Shown: positions 8,574-17,740 of the stretch, in pieces
Layout: each line of letters opens with the position of its first letter
How positions within the stretch are numbered: the first letter of the stretch is position 1
Assembly: GCA_022791475.1 (NCBI GenBank)
Contig: JAAVZD010000027.1
Location: 24,272-88,271 of the forward strand
DNA: 64,000 bases
Origin: Clostridia bacterium
Lineage (GTDB): Bacteria > Bacillota_A > Clostridia > TANB77 > CAG-508
Direction: 5' to 3'
The notes under the pieces: generated by a model
What the model saw: only the letters and a program-made list of their open reading frames with translations
The model's database searches: none
What the model was told of the DNA's origin: nothing
Made by a program: the position numbers and the translations under genes

Positions 8574-9836
8574 ATGGAACAATTAACGGTAAAAAAACAA
8601 ATAAAAAGGTCACTGCCAATTGCTTTTGAAAGTTTAATTAATATATTAATGACTTTAGTAGATACATTAGTTATTGCAACTTTAGGAGTAGAAGCTGTAG
8701 GTGCTATTGGAGCAATGGCAGTTATATTAAACTTCATGCAAATGAGTATACAAACTATACATGTTTCAAATAATACACTAGTATCAAAAGCAGTAGGGGA
8801 AGAAAATAAAGAAAAAGTAGGTTTAGCAACAGGAAATGCAGTTATAATGGCAACTGTGGTTTCGATAATTACAATAATTTTAGTATATTTTATACAACCT
8901 ACATTTCCAGAATTATTTAAAGTTGATAAAATATGTATAACATATTTAACAATAAGATTAATGGGATTTATACAAAGTTCAATAGTAACAGTATTATCAG
9001 GTCATCAAAGAGCAATTGGAAATCAAGGAAATATATTAAAATTAAGAATAGTAGCAGTAATATTAAATTTATTATTAGATATATTTGTAGTAAAAAAAGG
9101 CTATGGAGTCGCAGGAGTTGCATATGTAACAATAGCAATAGACACTTTACTTGCAATTTACTTATATATTAAAACAACAAAAACAGTAAAATATAAGCTA
9201 AACAAAAGTTGTTTTATGGATTTATTCTATTTATTTAAATGGAACTTTGTAGAAAGAATTGCATCTAAAATAGATAATTTTGTATTTAATATTATTGTTT
9301 CAAGAATGGGAGAACTAGAATATGCAGTTCATGTAATATTGCAACAAATTGCCAATATATATGAAGCATTTATTCAAGGATTCGGGGATGGAATTACCAT
9401 AAGTGTAGGAATTGCAACAGGAAAAAAAGAAAAGCAAGAAATGGAAACAGTAAAAATAGTAGCAAAAAAAGTAATAAAATATTGCAAGCTAAGTTTTCCA
9501 ATTCTAATTTTAACAATTGCAATAATAGTTAGAAGAATAGCACTTCCAGAACTAGAACTAGCAAAAATATACTATAAAGTATTACCACTTTTATTAATAG
9601 GAACATATGTAACAGCAAGTGCAACTTATTATTTTGCAATATTAAGAGGAATACGAGATTTTAAGTTTTTAGCAAAAAGAAATATAATAAGTTCAATAAT
9701 AAAAATAGCATTAGCCTTTATATTAGGCTATACTCCACTTGGAATATTAGGTGTATGGTTATCATATTTAATATATGGAATAGTACAAAAATATATGTCA
9801 AAACAAAGATATGAAGAATTAGGAAAAAGCAATTAA
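8574..9836 (+). CDS. MATE-family efflux transporter
   Basis: This 420-residue integral membrane protein has about 12 hydrophobic segments and the two-fold MATE layout. The first lobe has an SLPIAFESLINILMTLVDT-like opening and VEAVGAIG; a second related lobe begins near residue 235 with KIDNFVFNIIVSRMGELEYA. MATE proteins export cationic drugs or metabolites in exchange for Na+ or H+. The start ATG 8574 follows aaaggag. It is the first gene of an exporter operon: the next start is 11 bp downstream, and three more transporter genes and a CheD-like gene follow with gaps under 25 bp. The substrate is not deducible. Confidence 0.88.
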   Translation: MEQLTVKKQIKRSLPIAFESLINILMTLVDTLVIATLGVEAVGAIGAMAVILNFMQMSIQTIHVSNNTLVSKAVGEENKEKVGLATGNAVIMATVVSIITIILVYFIQPTFPELFKVDKICITYLTIRLMGFIQSSIVTVLSGHQRAIGNQGNILKLRIVAVILNLLLDIFVVKKGYGVAGVAYVTIAIDTLLAIYLYIKTTKTVKYKLNKSCFMDLFYLFKWNFVERIASKIDNFVFNIIVSRMGELEYAVHVILQQIANIYEAFIQGFGDGITISVGIATGKKEKQEMETVKIVAKKVIKYCKLSFPILILTIAIIVRRIALPELELAKIYYKVLPLLLIGTYVTASATYYFAILRGIRDFKFLAKRNIISSIIKIALAFILGYTPLGILGVWLSYLIYGIVQKYMSKQRYEELGKSN

Positions 9837-9847
9837 AAGGTGAAAAA

Positions 9848-11026
9848 ATGGGAGAAAAATTTGCAAAATTAAAAGATGAAAATAAAATACTAGTAATGTT
9901 AGCTTTTTTTAGTATATCAAAAGGTTTATGGGAGAATTTTAGACAGTTATGGCTACAAGACAATATGTTAAATGTTACACAAATTAGTCAAATATTAAGT
10001 GTAGCAAGTTTGTGTTGTGTTGTTGTATTAATAATACTTGCAAAAAGGTTATCGTTAAAAAGAATAAGAACAATCCTTTTAACCTCATTCGTTATGAAAG
10101 GATTATGTTTAATACTATTATACATGCTAAATCGCACAGGTTATCAAAATATAATAAATATAATTGTAATATTAGATACTATTTTCGAAAGAATAATTGT
10201 AATTAGTATATATCCTTTTATTGTATCAATAAAAAAAGATGATAGATTATATAGTAAAAGAAAATTAGTTGAATACTTATTTTGTGATATAGGAATTTTA
10301 GTTGGAGGTATTTTAATAGGGAAGAGCTTAGCAAATATAGTAATAGACTATAATATATGCTTGTTAATATCAATTGTATTTTTAATACTAGCAATTATCA
10401 CAATATTAAATATAAAAAGACCACAAATTCAAGAAAAGAAAATGCAATTTAAAGAAGCCTTAAGTTATATATTAAAAGATAAAATAGTTCGTTTATATGT
10501 ATTAGACTATTTTTGTGGACAAATAGCAATGAACACAGGTTTAGGACTAAAAATGCTAATGCTTACAAATATATTCAATTTTTCAGATGGAAATGCAACA
10601 AATTATTTATTAGTAGTAGGGCTAATAGCAGATTTAATAGGAATTATAGTATTAAAATATCTTACAGGAAAAAATGATTATATAACTATAAGCATAAAAT
10701 TTGGAATTAGACTTTTATTATATGCAGTAGCGTTTATAAGCAACAATTTAGTAATATGTTTTATAGCAATGACTTGGTCAATTTTAATTTCAACAGCATA
10801 TGAAAATATAACAGATGCACCATATATTAATAGAGTATTAAACGAATATCAAATGATATTTACAAATATTCGTTATATAATAGGCTTAATAGGAACATCA
10901 ATAGGGCTATATTTTGCAGGAATAATGTATAGCAAAGGAATACCATATATGCTTGGGCTATCCGCATTTATAATGATTTTCCAAATTTCTATTGCTTATT
11001 ATTTAATATATTTAAGAAAAAAATAA
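9848..11026 (+). CDS. Major-facilitator-like 12-TM transporter
   Basis: The 392-residue protein is hydrophobic throughout, with about 12 predicted helices, short loops and a central cytosolic loop near residues 190-205 (KRPQIQEKKMQFKEAL). The topology and length fit the MFS. I do not see a subfamily signature that fixes the substrate. The start ATG 9848 follows aaaaggtg. It lies between the MATE gene (11 bp gap) and the ABC pair (12 bp gap), so it is probably co-transcribed with them. It might export the same compound class, or be a separate drug or sugar efflux pump. Confidence 0.75.
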   Translation: MGEKFAKLKDENKILVMLAFFSISKGLWENFRQLWLQDNMLNVTQISQILSVASLCCVVVLIILAKRLSLKRIRTILLTSFVMKGLCLILLYMLNRTGYQNIINIIVILDTIFERIIVISIYPFIVSIKKDDRLYSKRKLVEYLFCDIGILVGGILIGKSLANIVIDYNICLLISIVFLILAIITILNIKRPQIQEKKMQFKEALSYILKDKIVRLYVLDYFCGQIAMNTGLGLKMLMLTNIFNFSDGNATNYLLVVGLIADLIGIIVLKYLTGKNDYITISIKFGIRLLLYAVAFISNNLVICFIAMTWSILISTAYENITDAPYINRVLNEYQMIFTNIRYIIGLIGTSIGLYFAGIMYSKGIPYMLGLSAFIMIFQISIAYYLIYLRKK

Positions 11027-11038
11027 ATGGAGAAAAAA

Positions 11039-12787
11039 ATGAAACAACTATTAAAACAAATGTATAAAGGTGTAAAAAAATATATAGCTGGAATTTTAAT
11101 ATGTGGAATTATTTCATCTTTCTTTAATGTACAGCTTACCAAATTTGTTATGTATATGATAGATGGAGCAGTAACCAATAAAGCACAAATTCCAGAATTT
11201 GTGACTATGTTTTTTTACCAAAATGAAATATATTATAAACTTTTAGTATTAGCCATTTTTATGTTTGGTTTTATAATAATAATTAGCCTTTCAAATTATA
11301 TAAGGAATTATTATACTACTAAAATGAGATTAGGAATAAACCAAAACTTAAAAACATTATTATTAAACCACTCTACATATTTAGAATATATGGAATATGC
11401 AAAACAAGAAAAAAGCCAAATATTGCAAAGAATTAGCACAGATTCGAACAATATTTTAAATTTTATTATGGATAAATATAATTTATTAGTAGATTCAGTT
11501 TTCATACTATTTTTCTCCATGATAGAAATTTTTAAACTTAATATATTAGTAAGTGCAGTTATAAGCACTATAATTACTATTATAGTAGTAATGTCAATAT
11601 GGTATTTTAAAAAGACAAAGCAAATAGTAAGAAAAAATGTAACCTTACATGAAACCTTAATTGAAAAGACATTAAATGCAATATATTACCCTAAAATGAT
11701 AAAATTATTTAATAGAGAAGAAAAAGAAATAAAAGATTTTGACAATGTTAATGAAGAATATTTAAAAAATGATAAAAAATTAGTTGATTATTTAATATAT
11801 TATGAATTAATAGGATCAGGTGTACGAAATTTAAAAGATCCAGCTATTATTTTAATAGGAGGAATATTTTTTGCACTCGGTAAGATGAATATAGGAGCAT
11901 TAATTGTGCTAATTACCTACTCTAACAACATATTAGAATATATTCTACAACTAATATATGCAGTAGAAGGAATTAACGATTTCTTAGTTCCACTAGAAAG
12001 AATAAGAAAGTATTTAGAATTAAAAGAAGAAAAACAAGACAACAATTGTGAAGAAATAAAAGAAACCAAATTAGAATTTAAAGATGTTAGTATTACTATA
12101 CAAAACAAGAAAATTTTAAGCCATACATCATTTACATTAGAAAAAGGACAAAGTATATATTTGGTAGGTGATAATGGTAGCGGAAAAAGTATTATAATAA
12201 AGGTACTATTAGGCTTTATCCCATATGAAGGAACAATTCTAATAGGAGGGGAAAATTTGAAAAACTTAAGCTTAAGTACAATAAGAGATTACATAGGAGT
12301 AGTATTTCAAGAACCCTTCATCTTTTCAGATACAGTAAGGAATAATATAGACATACAAGGGAAATATTCACTAAAAAAAGTAAAAGAGATAAGCAAAATG
12401 TGTGAAATATTAGGAGAAATAGAAAATTTGCAAGATGGATATCAAACAATACTAGGAGAAAGAGGAATTGATTTAAGCGGTGGACAAAAACAAAGAATTT
12501 CCATTGCAAGAACATTAATTCAAGATAAAAAGATAATAATTTTTGATGATGTATTAAGCAAACTAGATAATGTAACAAAAGAAAAAATAAAGGAGCATAT
12601 GGAACAAAATTATAATCATCAAATAAAAATATATATAACACAAGATATAAGAAGAATTCCAGAAGAAGCGATAGTATTCTTTAAACAAAAAGATAGTATA
12701 GTTATTAGTAAGCAAAAGGAATTAAAAGAGAAAAATGATGAATATAAAAAAATACTACAAATGTATAATAATATGATAGGAGAATAA
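11039..12787 (+). CDS. ABC exporter half-transporter, degenerate catalytic Walker B (subunit 1)
   Basis: This is a type IV ABC exporter subunit of 582 residues, with six membrane helices (about 1-300) fused to a nucleotide-binding domain. Walker A is GDNGSGKS and the signature is the canonical LSGGQ. Walker B is IIIFDDV, with Asp where the catalytic Glu should be, and the H-loop position reads ITQD, lacking His. Its own site is thus degenerate, while its signature can complete the partner's site. I prefer ATG 11039, 6 bp after ggag; an ATG at 11027 abuts the previous stop and has no ribosome-binding site. The partner gene starts 1 bp downstream. Confidence 0.9.
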   Translation: MKQLLKQMYKGVKKYIAGILICGIISSFFNVQLTKFVMYMIDGAVTNKAQIPEFVTMFFYQNEIYYKLLVLAIFMFGFIIIISLSNYIRNYYTTKMRLGINQNLKTLLLNHSTYLEYMEYAKQEKSQILQRISTDSNNILNFIMDKYNLLVDSVFILFFSMIEIFKLNILVSAVISTIITIIVVMSIWYFKKTKQIVRKNVTLHETLIEKTLNAIYYPKMIKLFNREEKEIKDFDNVNEEYLKNDKKLVDYLIYYELIGSGVRNLKDPAIILIGGIFFALGKMNIGALIVLITYSNNILEYILQLIYAVEGINDFLVPLERIRKYLELKEEKQDNNCEEIKETKLEFKDVSITIQNKKILSHTSFTLEKGQSIYLVGDNGSGKSIIIKVLLGFIPYEGTILIGGENLKNLSLSTIRDYIGVVFQEPFIFSDTVRNNIDIQGKYSLKKVKEISKMCEILGEIENLQDGYQTILGERGIDLSGGQKQRISIARTLIQDKKIIIFDDVLSKLDNVTKEKIKEHMEQNYNHQIKIYITQDIRRIPEEAIVFFKQKDSIVISKQKELKEKNDEYKKILQMYNNMIGE

Positions 12788-12788
12788 G

Positions 12789-14492
12789 ATGAACCAATTA
12801 AATGAAATGTTTCACTATGGAAATTTTGAACGAAGAATTATAATTACATGGATGGAATATGCAATTACTACAATATTCTGGATAATTATAGAACAATATA
12901 TTACATTTTTTGCCTTTGATGATGCAATAAAAACAGAAAATATAAGCCTAATTTTATTTTTTGCTATTTTAATGTTAGTGAAAGTTATAGTAAAGGCGGC
13001 AGAAGGAATTCTAAATTGTATATTAAGACACCATTTACAAAGAGATTTTTCATATTATGCTAGAAAAGATATTTTTAATAGAATAATAAATGCTAATATT
13101 AATTTTTTTGATAAAAGTAATACAGGAGAATTATTAGAACTAGCAATGAATGATTCAGAACAATTCTCTACGTTTTTTACACAAAATGGATTGCAAACCA
13201 CAAGTAATCTATTAAGAGTAATTACATACCTTTTGATTTTACTGTTTATGGATGTTAAATTAGGAATTATTTTAATAACAATATATATAGTTGGTTATTT
13301 AGGAATCTTTATTATAAATAGGAAAAAGATAACATTGATAAATAATATTAGAAAACTAAATATTTTAATAACTAAATCAATTACAGAACAAATAAATGGA
13401 TTAGAGTTAATAAAATCATTAAGAATAGAAGAAAAAAGATTAAAACATATATCAAAACTAATAGAAAAATATAATAGTCAGTCAAAAAAACTAGATAAAG
13501 TAATAAGAAATTACAATTTTATTTATGATTTATTTTCTTTATTTACATTAATTATAGTAGGCTTTGTAGGAGGAATAGATTTACTAACAGGAGCCATAAC
13601 ATATGGAGCATTAATAATATTTATTAATGGAACTAGTTCTATAATTAAATGGATGAATACAGTAATTAGATCCATAGAAAAATTAAATAATTCATATATA
13701 TCTTTCTTAAAAATACTAAAATTCAATAGAGAAGTAGAAAGTGAAAAAGAAACAGGTAAAACTAGATTAGAAAGTGTAAATGAAATAGAATTTAAAAATG
13801 TAAAATTTGCTTATAATGAAGATTCTAAAATTTTGAAAGAAATAAATTTAGAAGTAGGAAAAAATGAAAAAGTGGCAATTATAGGAAAAACAGGCTCAGG
13901 AAAAACAACATTAGTCAATTTATTATGTAGGTTTTATTCTACAACAGGAGGAAAAATACTAATTAATGGTAAAGACTATACAAGCTATACAATGCATAGC
14001 CTGAGAGAAAAAATAGGCTATGTAATGCAAGATGTAGTAGTTTTTAAAGGAAATGTATATGAAAATATAAACTATGCAAATAAAAAGGTTACTAATGAAG
14101 AAATTATAGAAATTTGTAAAAGGCTAAATTTACATGAAAAAATTATATCTTTACCACAAGGATATGAAACAGATTTAAGTCAAAATAAAGACATTTTATC
14201 GCAAGGAGAAAAGCAAATGCTTAATTTCGCACGTATAATGGTAGAAGACCCAGAAATTATAATTTTAGATGAAGTGACCTCTTCTTTAAGCTATGAAAAT
14301 GAAGAACTAATAAAAAATGCAACAGAGCAAATTATGAAAGATAAAATATGCTTTCTAATTGCACACAGATTATCTAGTATACAAAGTTGTAATAAAATTA
14401 TTTTACTAGAAGATGGTAAAATAGTAGAAGCGGGAAATCATAAGGAATTAATAGAAAAACAAGGAAGATATTATAATTTGGTAAATGCATAA
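12789..14492 (+). CDS. ABC exporter half-transporter, canonical Walker site (subunit 2)
   Basis: The 567-residue partner of the preceding gene has six membrane helices followed by a nucleotide-binding domain. Walker A is GKTGSGKT, Walker B is IIILDEV with the catalytic Glu, and the H-loop is LIAHRLSS. The signature, however, is LSQGE rather than LSGGQ. The two subunits are complementary: this Walker site plus the LSGGQ of subunit 1 makes the one hydrolytic site, as in heterodimeric exporters such as TM287/288, LmrCD or BmrCD. The start follows aggagaataag, and the genes are almost contiguous. The likely role is export of a drug, lipid or peptide. Confidence 0.92.
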   Translation: MNQLNEMFHYGNFERRIIITWMEYAITTIFWIIIEQYITFFAFDDAIKTENISLILFFAILMLVKVIVKAAEGILNCILRHHLQRDFSYYARKDIFNRIINANINFFDKSNTGELLELAMNDSEQFSTFFTQNGLQTTSNLLRVITYLLILLFMDVKLGIILITIYIVGYLGIFIINRKKITLINNIRKLNILITKSITEQINGLELIKSLRIEEKRLKHISKLIEKYNSQSKKLDKVIRNYNFIYDLFSLFTLIIVGFVGGIDLLTGAITYGALIIFINGTSSIIKWMNTVIRSIEKLNNSYISFLKILKFNREVESEKETGKTRLESVNEIEFKNVKFAYNEDSKILKEINLEVGKNEKVAIIGKTGSGKTTLVNLLCRFYSTTGGKILINGKDYTSYTMHSLREKIGYVMQDVVVFKGNVYENINYANKKVTNEEIIEICKRLNLHEKIISLPQGYETDLSQNKDILSQGEKQMLNFARIMVEDPEIIILDEVTSSLSYENEELIKNATEQIMKDKICFLIAHRLSSIQSCNKIILLEDGKIVEAGNHKELIEKQGRYYNLVNA

Positions 14493-14512
14493 AAATTATA
14501 GGGAGAAAATAG

Positions 14513-15106
14513 ATGGAAAAAGAATTTATAGAAAATGCTTTAAAAGTAATGAAATTTAATATAGAAGAAACAGAAAAAGATTTGGTACAGTTTGTAAATA
14601 TGCGAGAATATGGTGTAGCAAATAAGCAAAAGCCATTATTACTTACAATAGGATTACAGTCTTGTATAGCATTAATAGCATATGAGAAAAATTTTTCGTT
14701 TCTAGCTCATATGAATGTATACAAAGGAAATTGTGAAAAAGATTTTGAATTAGATGAAAAAGATGAAATAGTAAAATGTAGAAAAATAGAAAATTTATAT
14801 GAAGAAATAATGAAAAATAGAGAAAACATTACAGATACTATAAATATAGGAATAGTATTAGGAGTAACACCAGTAGGAAAAGAACATGAAAGCAGAAAAG
14901 TAATAGAAAAAGATTTACAAGAAATGTTTAATAAGCTAAGAGAAAATAAAATATCAGCAAGAAGATTACCAAATATAAATAGTTATTCTTTAATATTAGA
15001 CTCAAGAACAGGTATAATTATACACGATGGAGTAGAAAATGAAAATAGAATTACTAACATAGCAATAGATAGAAAAATTGAAAATAAAGAAGAAAATATA
15101 AGATAA
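14513..15106 (+). CDS. CheD-like protein with a Thr-Cys-His triad
   Basis: The 197-residue soluble protein contains the run TIGLQSCIALIAYE, then FSFLAHMNVY. Thr45, Cys51 and His66 match the order and nearly the spacing of the CheD deamidase triad (Thr21, Cys27, His44 in Thermotoga CheD), including the GLxSC turn. CheD-fold proteins deamidate glutamine in receptors; related folds occur in bacterial toxins that deamidate host proteins. There is no chemotaxis gene in this window, and the gene ends an exporter operon, starting 21 bp after the ABC subunit. Function is therefore open: a stand-alone deamidase acting on a cell protein, or a structural relative. No signal peptide is visible. Confidence 0.55.
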   Translation: MEKEFIENALKVMKFNIEETEKDLVQFVNMREYGVANKQKPLLLTIGLQSCIALIAYEKNFSFLAHMNVYKGNCEKDFELDEKDEIVKCRKIENLYEEIMKNRENITDTINIGIVLGVTPVGKEHESRKVIEKDLQEMFNKLRENKISARRLPNINSYSLILDSRTGIIIHDGVENENRITNIAIDRKIENKEENIR

Positions 15107-15187
15107 AAAAATATTGAGAAATATTTACAAATAAAATGAAATGTGATAATATATATCAAAACTATAAAACAAAAGGAGGACATAATT

Positions 15188-15496
15188 ATGTCGTTACTAG
15201 AATTGCAAAAAGAGATATATGAAAACAAAATACGGCATGGATTTAACATTACAGATTTAAATGAAGAATTCTGTCATCTCTATGGAGAAGTAGCAGAAGC
15301 TCATGATGCTTGGTACAAAGGTCTGGATAGTTTTCCTGAGGAATTAGCAGATGCAGCTATATTCTTATTAGGAATAGCAGCAATTAAAGGAGTAGACCTT
15401 GAACAAGAAATAATTAAGAAGGTTGAAAAGAATAAACGAAGAAAATATGTAAAAAACAGTGTTGGAAATTTTGTGAAGGCAGAAAATGAATCTTAA
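15188..15496 (+). CDS. MazG-like nucleotide pyrophosphohydrolase family protein
   Basis: The 102-residue all-alpha protein has the MazG-type metal site: LYGEVAEAHDAW, then EELADAAIFLLG. MazG-like enzymes hydrolyse NTPs or dNTPs to monophosphates and pyrophosphate, removing aberrant nucleotides. The start ATG 15188 follows aaaggagg; an in-frame ATG at 15143 lacks a ribosome-binding site. The sequence IRHGFN contains CGG (15233-15235) as a normal sense codon, one of only two such uses I found in the window. Codons here (cat ctc tat; cct gag) are less AT-biased than those of its neighbours, suggesting acquisition. A terminator follows. Confidence 0.75.
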   Translation: MSLLELQKEIYENKIRHGFNITDLNEEFCHLYGEVAEAHDAWYKGLDSFPEELADAAIFLLGIAAIKGVDLEQEIIKKVEKNKRRKYVKNSVGNFVKAENES

Positions 15497-15500
15497 AAAA

Positions 15501-15545
15501 TCCCCTTTGAAGTACACGATATGTATTTCAAAGGGGATATTTATT
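15501..15545 (+). terminator. Terminator after the MazG-like gene
   Basis: The stem tcccctttgaagtac pairs with gtatttcaaagggga and is followed by tatttatt. Confidence 0.75.
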
Positions 15546-15574
15546 AGTGGATATAATAAAAAAATATTAAATCA

Positions 15575-15602
15575 TTGACAAAATAGAAAAATATAGTATA
15601 AT
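15575..15602 (+). promoter_or_regulatory. Sigma-A type promoter for the 49-residue membrane protein
   Basis: TTGACA (15575-15580), a 16 bp spacer and TATAAT (15597-15602) precede the ribosome-binding site aggggag. Confidence 0.75.
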
Positions 15603-15635
15603 TAATATGTAGTATAATTTTTAGGGGAGAAAAAA

Positions 15636-15785
15636 ATGATAGCTAAAGTTTGGAAAAAAGTATTACTAGTCATAGTAGTATTAGCATGCTTGTTCAATTT
15701 AGTTAATAAGTTTGTATTTCATCCAACAATAGAAGATGAACTAGAAGCTTCAGCTAAATATGTACAAGAACAAAAAGAAAAATAG
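15636..15785 (+). CDS. Small single-pass membrane protein (49 aa)
   Basis: ATG 15636 lies after aggggagaaaaaa. The product starts MIAKVWKKVLLVIVVLACLF, which gives a basic head and one transmembrane helix at about residues 8-25, followed by an acidic tail ending QEQKEK. It has its own consensus promoter. I do not recognise the family. Small single-pass proteins of this kind often modulate larger membrane complexes, but nothing here says which. Confidence 0.6.
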   Translation: MIAKVWKKVLLVIVVLACLFNLVNKFVFHPTIEDELEASAKYVQEQKEK

Positions 15786-15877
15786 GTAAAAACATAATAA
15801 GTACTTGAAAAAAATGTATTTATGTGTTAATATATAAAAGATAGTTTTTAATAAAGAGAGGAAGAGGTGAATACAAA

Positions 15878-16078
15878 ATGAGAGAAGGAATACATCCAAC
15901 ATATACAGAAAGTACAATTACATGTGCATGTGGAAACGTAATGAAAACAAATTCAGTAAAATCTGAAATGAAAGTAGACGTTTGCTCAAAATGTCATCCA
16001 TACTGGACAGGTAATTTAAGAAAAGAAACAACAGGTGGTAGAGCAGATAAATTTAAGAAAAAATATGGAATTCAATAA
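15878..16078 (+). CDS. rpmE: 50S ribosomal protein L31, zinc-binding type
   Basis: The 66-residue protein starts MREGIHPTYTESTITCACGN and carries VCSKCHPYWTG, giving the CxC...CxxC zinc site of the C+ type of L31. L31 bridges the 50S and 30S subunits through the central protuberance. C+ copies are normally used when zinc is plentiful, and a C- paralogue elsewhere in the genome would be expected to replace it under zinc limitation. The start has gaggaagaggtg upstream. A compact terminator follows at 16090. Confidence 0.97.
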   Translation: MREGIHPTYTESTITCACGNVMKTNSVKSEMKVDVCSKCHPYWTGNLRKETTGGRADKFKKKYGIQ

Positions 16079-16089
16079 CAAACATAAAA

Positions 16090-16115
16090 TAGAGTGGGAA
16101 ACCATTCTTTTTTTG
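16090..16115 (+). terminator. Terminator after rpmE
   Basis: The stem agagtgg / ccattct with a short loop is followed by a T-rich run. Confidence 0.7.
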
Positions 16116-16117
16116 TT

Positions 16118-16177
16118 GTGTCCATTGGGTGTCCATTGGGGACGTTTCCTAATGGGTAATCTGTCCCTTTTGGACAC
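16118..16177. repeat. Type A dispersed repeat (intergenic copy)
   Basis: It is bounded by gtgtccattggg and cccttttggacac as inverted arms, with the core cattggggacgtttcctaat. It is nearly identical to the copy inside dnaE. The rest of the gap to miaB holds aagatttgaaaaaagg and agtccaaaatctttt, another imperfect inverted pair. Confidence 0.8.
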
Positions 16178-16329
16178 ATAGTTTAAATTAAGAAAGATTT
16201 GAAAAAAGGAAAGCTTTAGACGAGTCCAAAATCTTTTCTTTAAAAAGTCGTAAAATGTAATATATTTCGCTTGAAAAAACTTATAAAATGTAATAAAATA
16301 AAGCAAATGGTAAAAAGGAGAAATAAGCT

Positions 16330-17739
16330 TTGAAAAAAATAAACATAGAAGAAGAACTAAAATATATAGATAAAGTAAATGAAATAAATAAAGGAAAAAT
16401 ATTAAAATATTATATATTAACAATGGGATGCCAATTAAATGAAAATGACTCAGAAAAACTAAGTGGAATGTTAGAAAAAATGAACTATAAAAAAACATTA
16501 AATATGGAAGAGGCTGACTTAGTTTTATTCAACACATGTTGCGTACGTGAAAATGCAGAAGAAAAGCTATTTGGAAAAGTAGGAGAAGTAAAAAAACAAA
16601 AAGAAAATAAAGGCACAATAATTGCAATAGGTGGCTGTATGATGCAAGAAGAACATATAGTAAAAAAACTAAAACAAAGTTACCCATATGTAGATATAAT
16701 ATTTGGAACACATACACTTCATAAATTACCAAAAGACCTTTACAAAGCCTTGGAAGAAAAAAAGAAAATAAGAGATGTAATAGATATAGATGGAGAAATA
16801 ATAGAAGGACTGCCAATATCAAGAAATGATAAAATAAAAGCATCAGTAACAATAATGAATGGATGTAATAATTTTTGTAGTTACTGTATAGTTCCATATG
16901 TACGTGGAAGAGAAAGAAGTAGAAGTCCAAAAGATATTATAGAAGAAGTACGTTTGCTAGCAAAGCAAGGGTATAAGGAAATAACACTATTAGGACAAAA
17001 TGTCAACTCATATTTAAGAGTAGAACGTGAAAAGAAAATAGAATTTGAAGAATACGAGGGAGTAAACTCATTTGCAACTCTATTAAGAGCCGTAGAAAAG
17101 ATAGAAGGAATAGAAAAAATACGTTTTGTATCACCACACCCAAAAGATTTCACCGATGATGTAATAGAAGCAATAAAAGACTGCAAGAAAGTAAGTAAAA
17201 TAGTACACTTACCACTTCAATCAGGAAGTACAAATGTACTAAAAGTAATGAACAGAAAATACACAAAAGAACAATACTTAAAATTAGTAGAAAAAATGAA
17301 AAAAATGGTACCAAACATAGTATTTTCAACAGATATAATAGTAGGTTTCCCAGGAGAAACAGAAGAAGACTTTGAAGATACACTAGATGTTGTAAAAAAA
17401 GTACACTTCGAGCAAGTATTCATGTTCATATACTCAAGAAGAGTAGGAACACCAGGCGATAGAATGGAAAACCAAATACCAGAAGAAATAAAACATAAAC
17501 GTTTTGATAGGTTAAAGTTATTGGTAGAAAGTCAAATAGAAGAAAATAATAATAAATACATAGGAACAACTCAAAGGGTACTAGTAGAAGGAATAAGTAA
17601 AACAAACAAAGAAATGTTAACAGCAAGAACTGACACAAACAAAGTAGTAGTATTTGAAGGAAAGAAAGAATTAATAGGAAACATAGTGAATTTAAAAATA
17701 GTATCAGAGCATATGTGGTATTTAAAAGGAGAAATATAA
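16330..17739 (+). CDS. miaB: tRNA-2-methylthio-N6-dimethylallyladenosine synthase
   Basis: This radical-SAM methylthiotransferase converts i6A37 to ms2i6A37 in tRNAs reading UNN codons. The N-terminal domain has GCQLNENDSE, NTCCVRENAEEK and GGCMMQEE, supplying the three Cys of the auxiliary cluster. The radical SAM CxxxCxxC is CNNFCSYC, and a TRAM domain closes the protein. At 469 residues it is of normal length. The start is TTG 16330, after aaaaggag. The next gene starts 1 bp after its stop and mutS follows, reproducing the frequent miaB-mutS neighbourhood of Firmicutes. Confidence 0.95.
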   Translation: MKKINIEEELKYIDKVNEINKGKILKYYILTMGCQLNENDSEKLSGMLEKMNYKKTLNMEEADLVLFNTCCVRENAEEKLFGKVGEVKKQKENKGTIIAIGGCMMQEEHIVKKLKQSYPYVDIIFGTHTLHKLPKDLYKALEEKKKIRDVIDIDGEIIEGLPISRNDKIKASVTIMNGCNNFCSYCIVPYVRGRERSRSPKDIIEEVRLLAKQGYKEITLLGQNVNSYLRVEREKKIEFEEYEGVNSFATLLRAVEKIEGIEKIRFVSPHPKDFTDDVIEAIKDCKKVSKIVHLPLQSGSTNVLKVMNRKYTKEQYLKLVEKMKKMVPNIVFSTDIIVGFPGETEEDFEDTLDVVKKVHFEQVFMFIYSRRVGTPGDRMENQIPEEIKHKRFDRLKLLVESQIEENNNKYIGTTQRVLVEGISKTNKEMLTARTDTNKVVVFEGKKELIGNIVNLKIVSEHMWYLKGEI

Positions 17740-17740
17740 T

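Noticed and set aside
15233..15235. CGG as a fully unassigned codon
   Set aside because: Two apparently intact genes use CGG in frame (15233 and 21744-21742) without a frameshift, so it is probably decoded, perhaps poorly. Both genes may be acquired, so this is not final.
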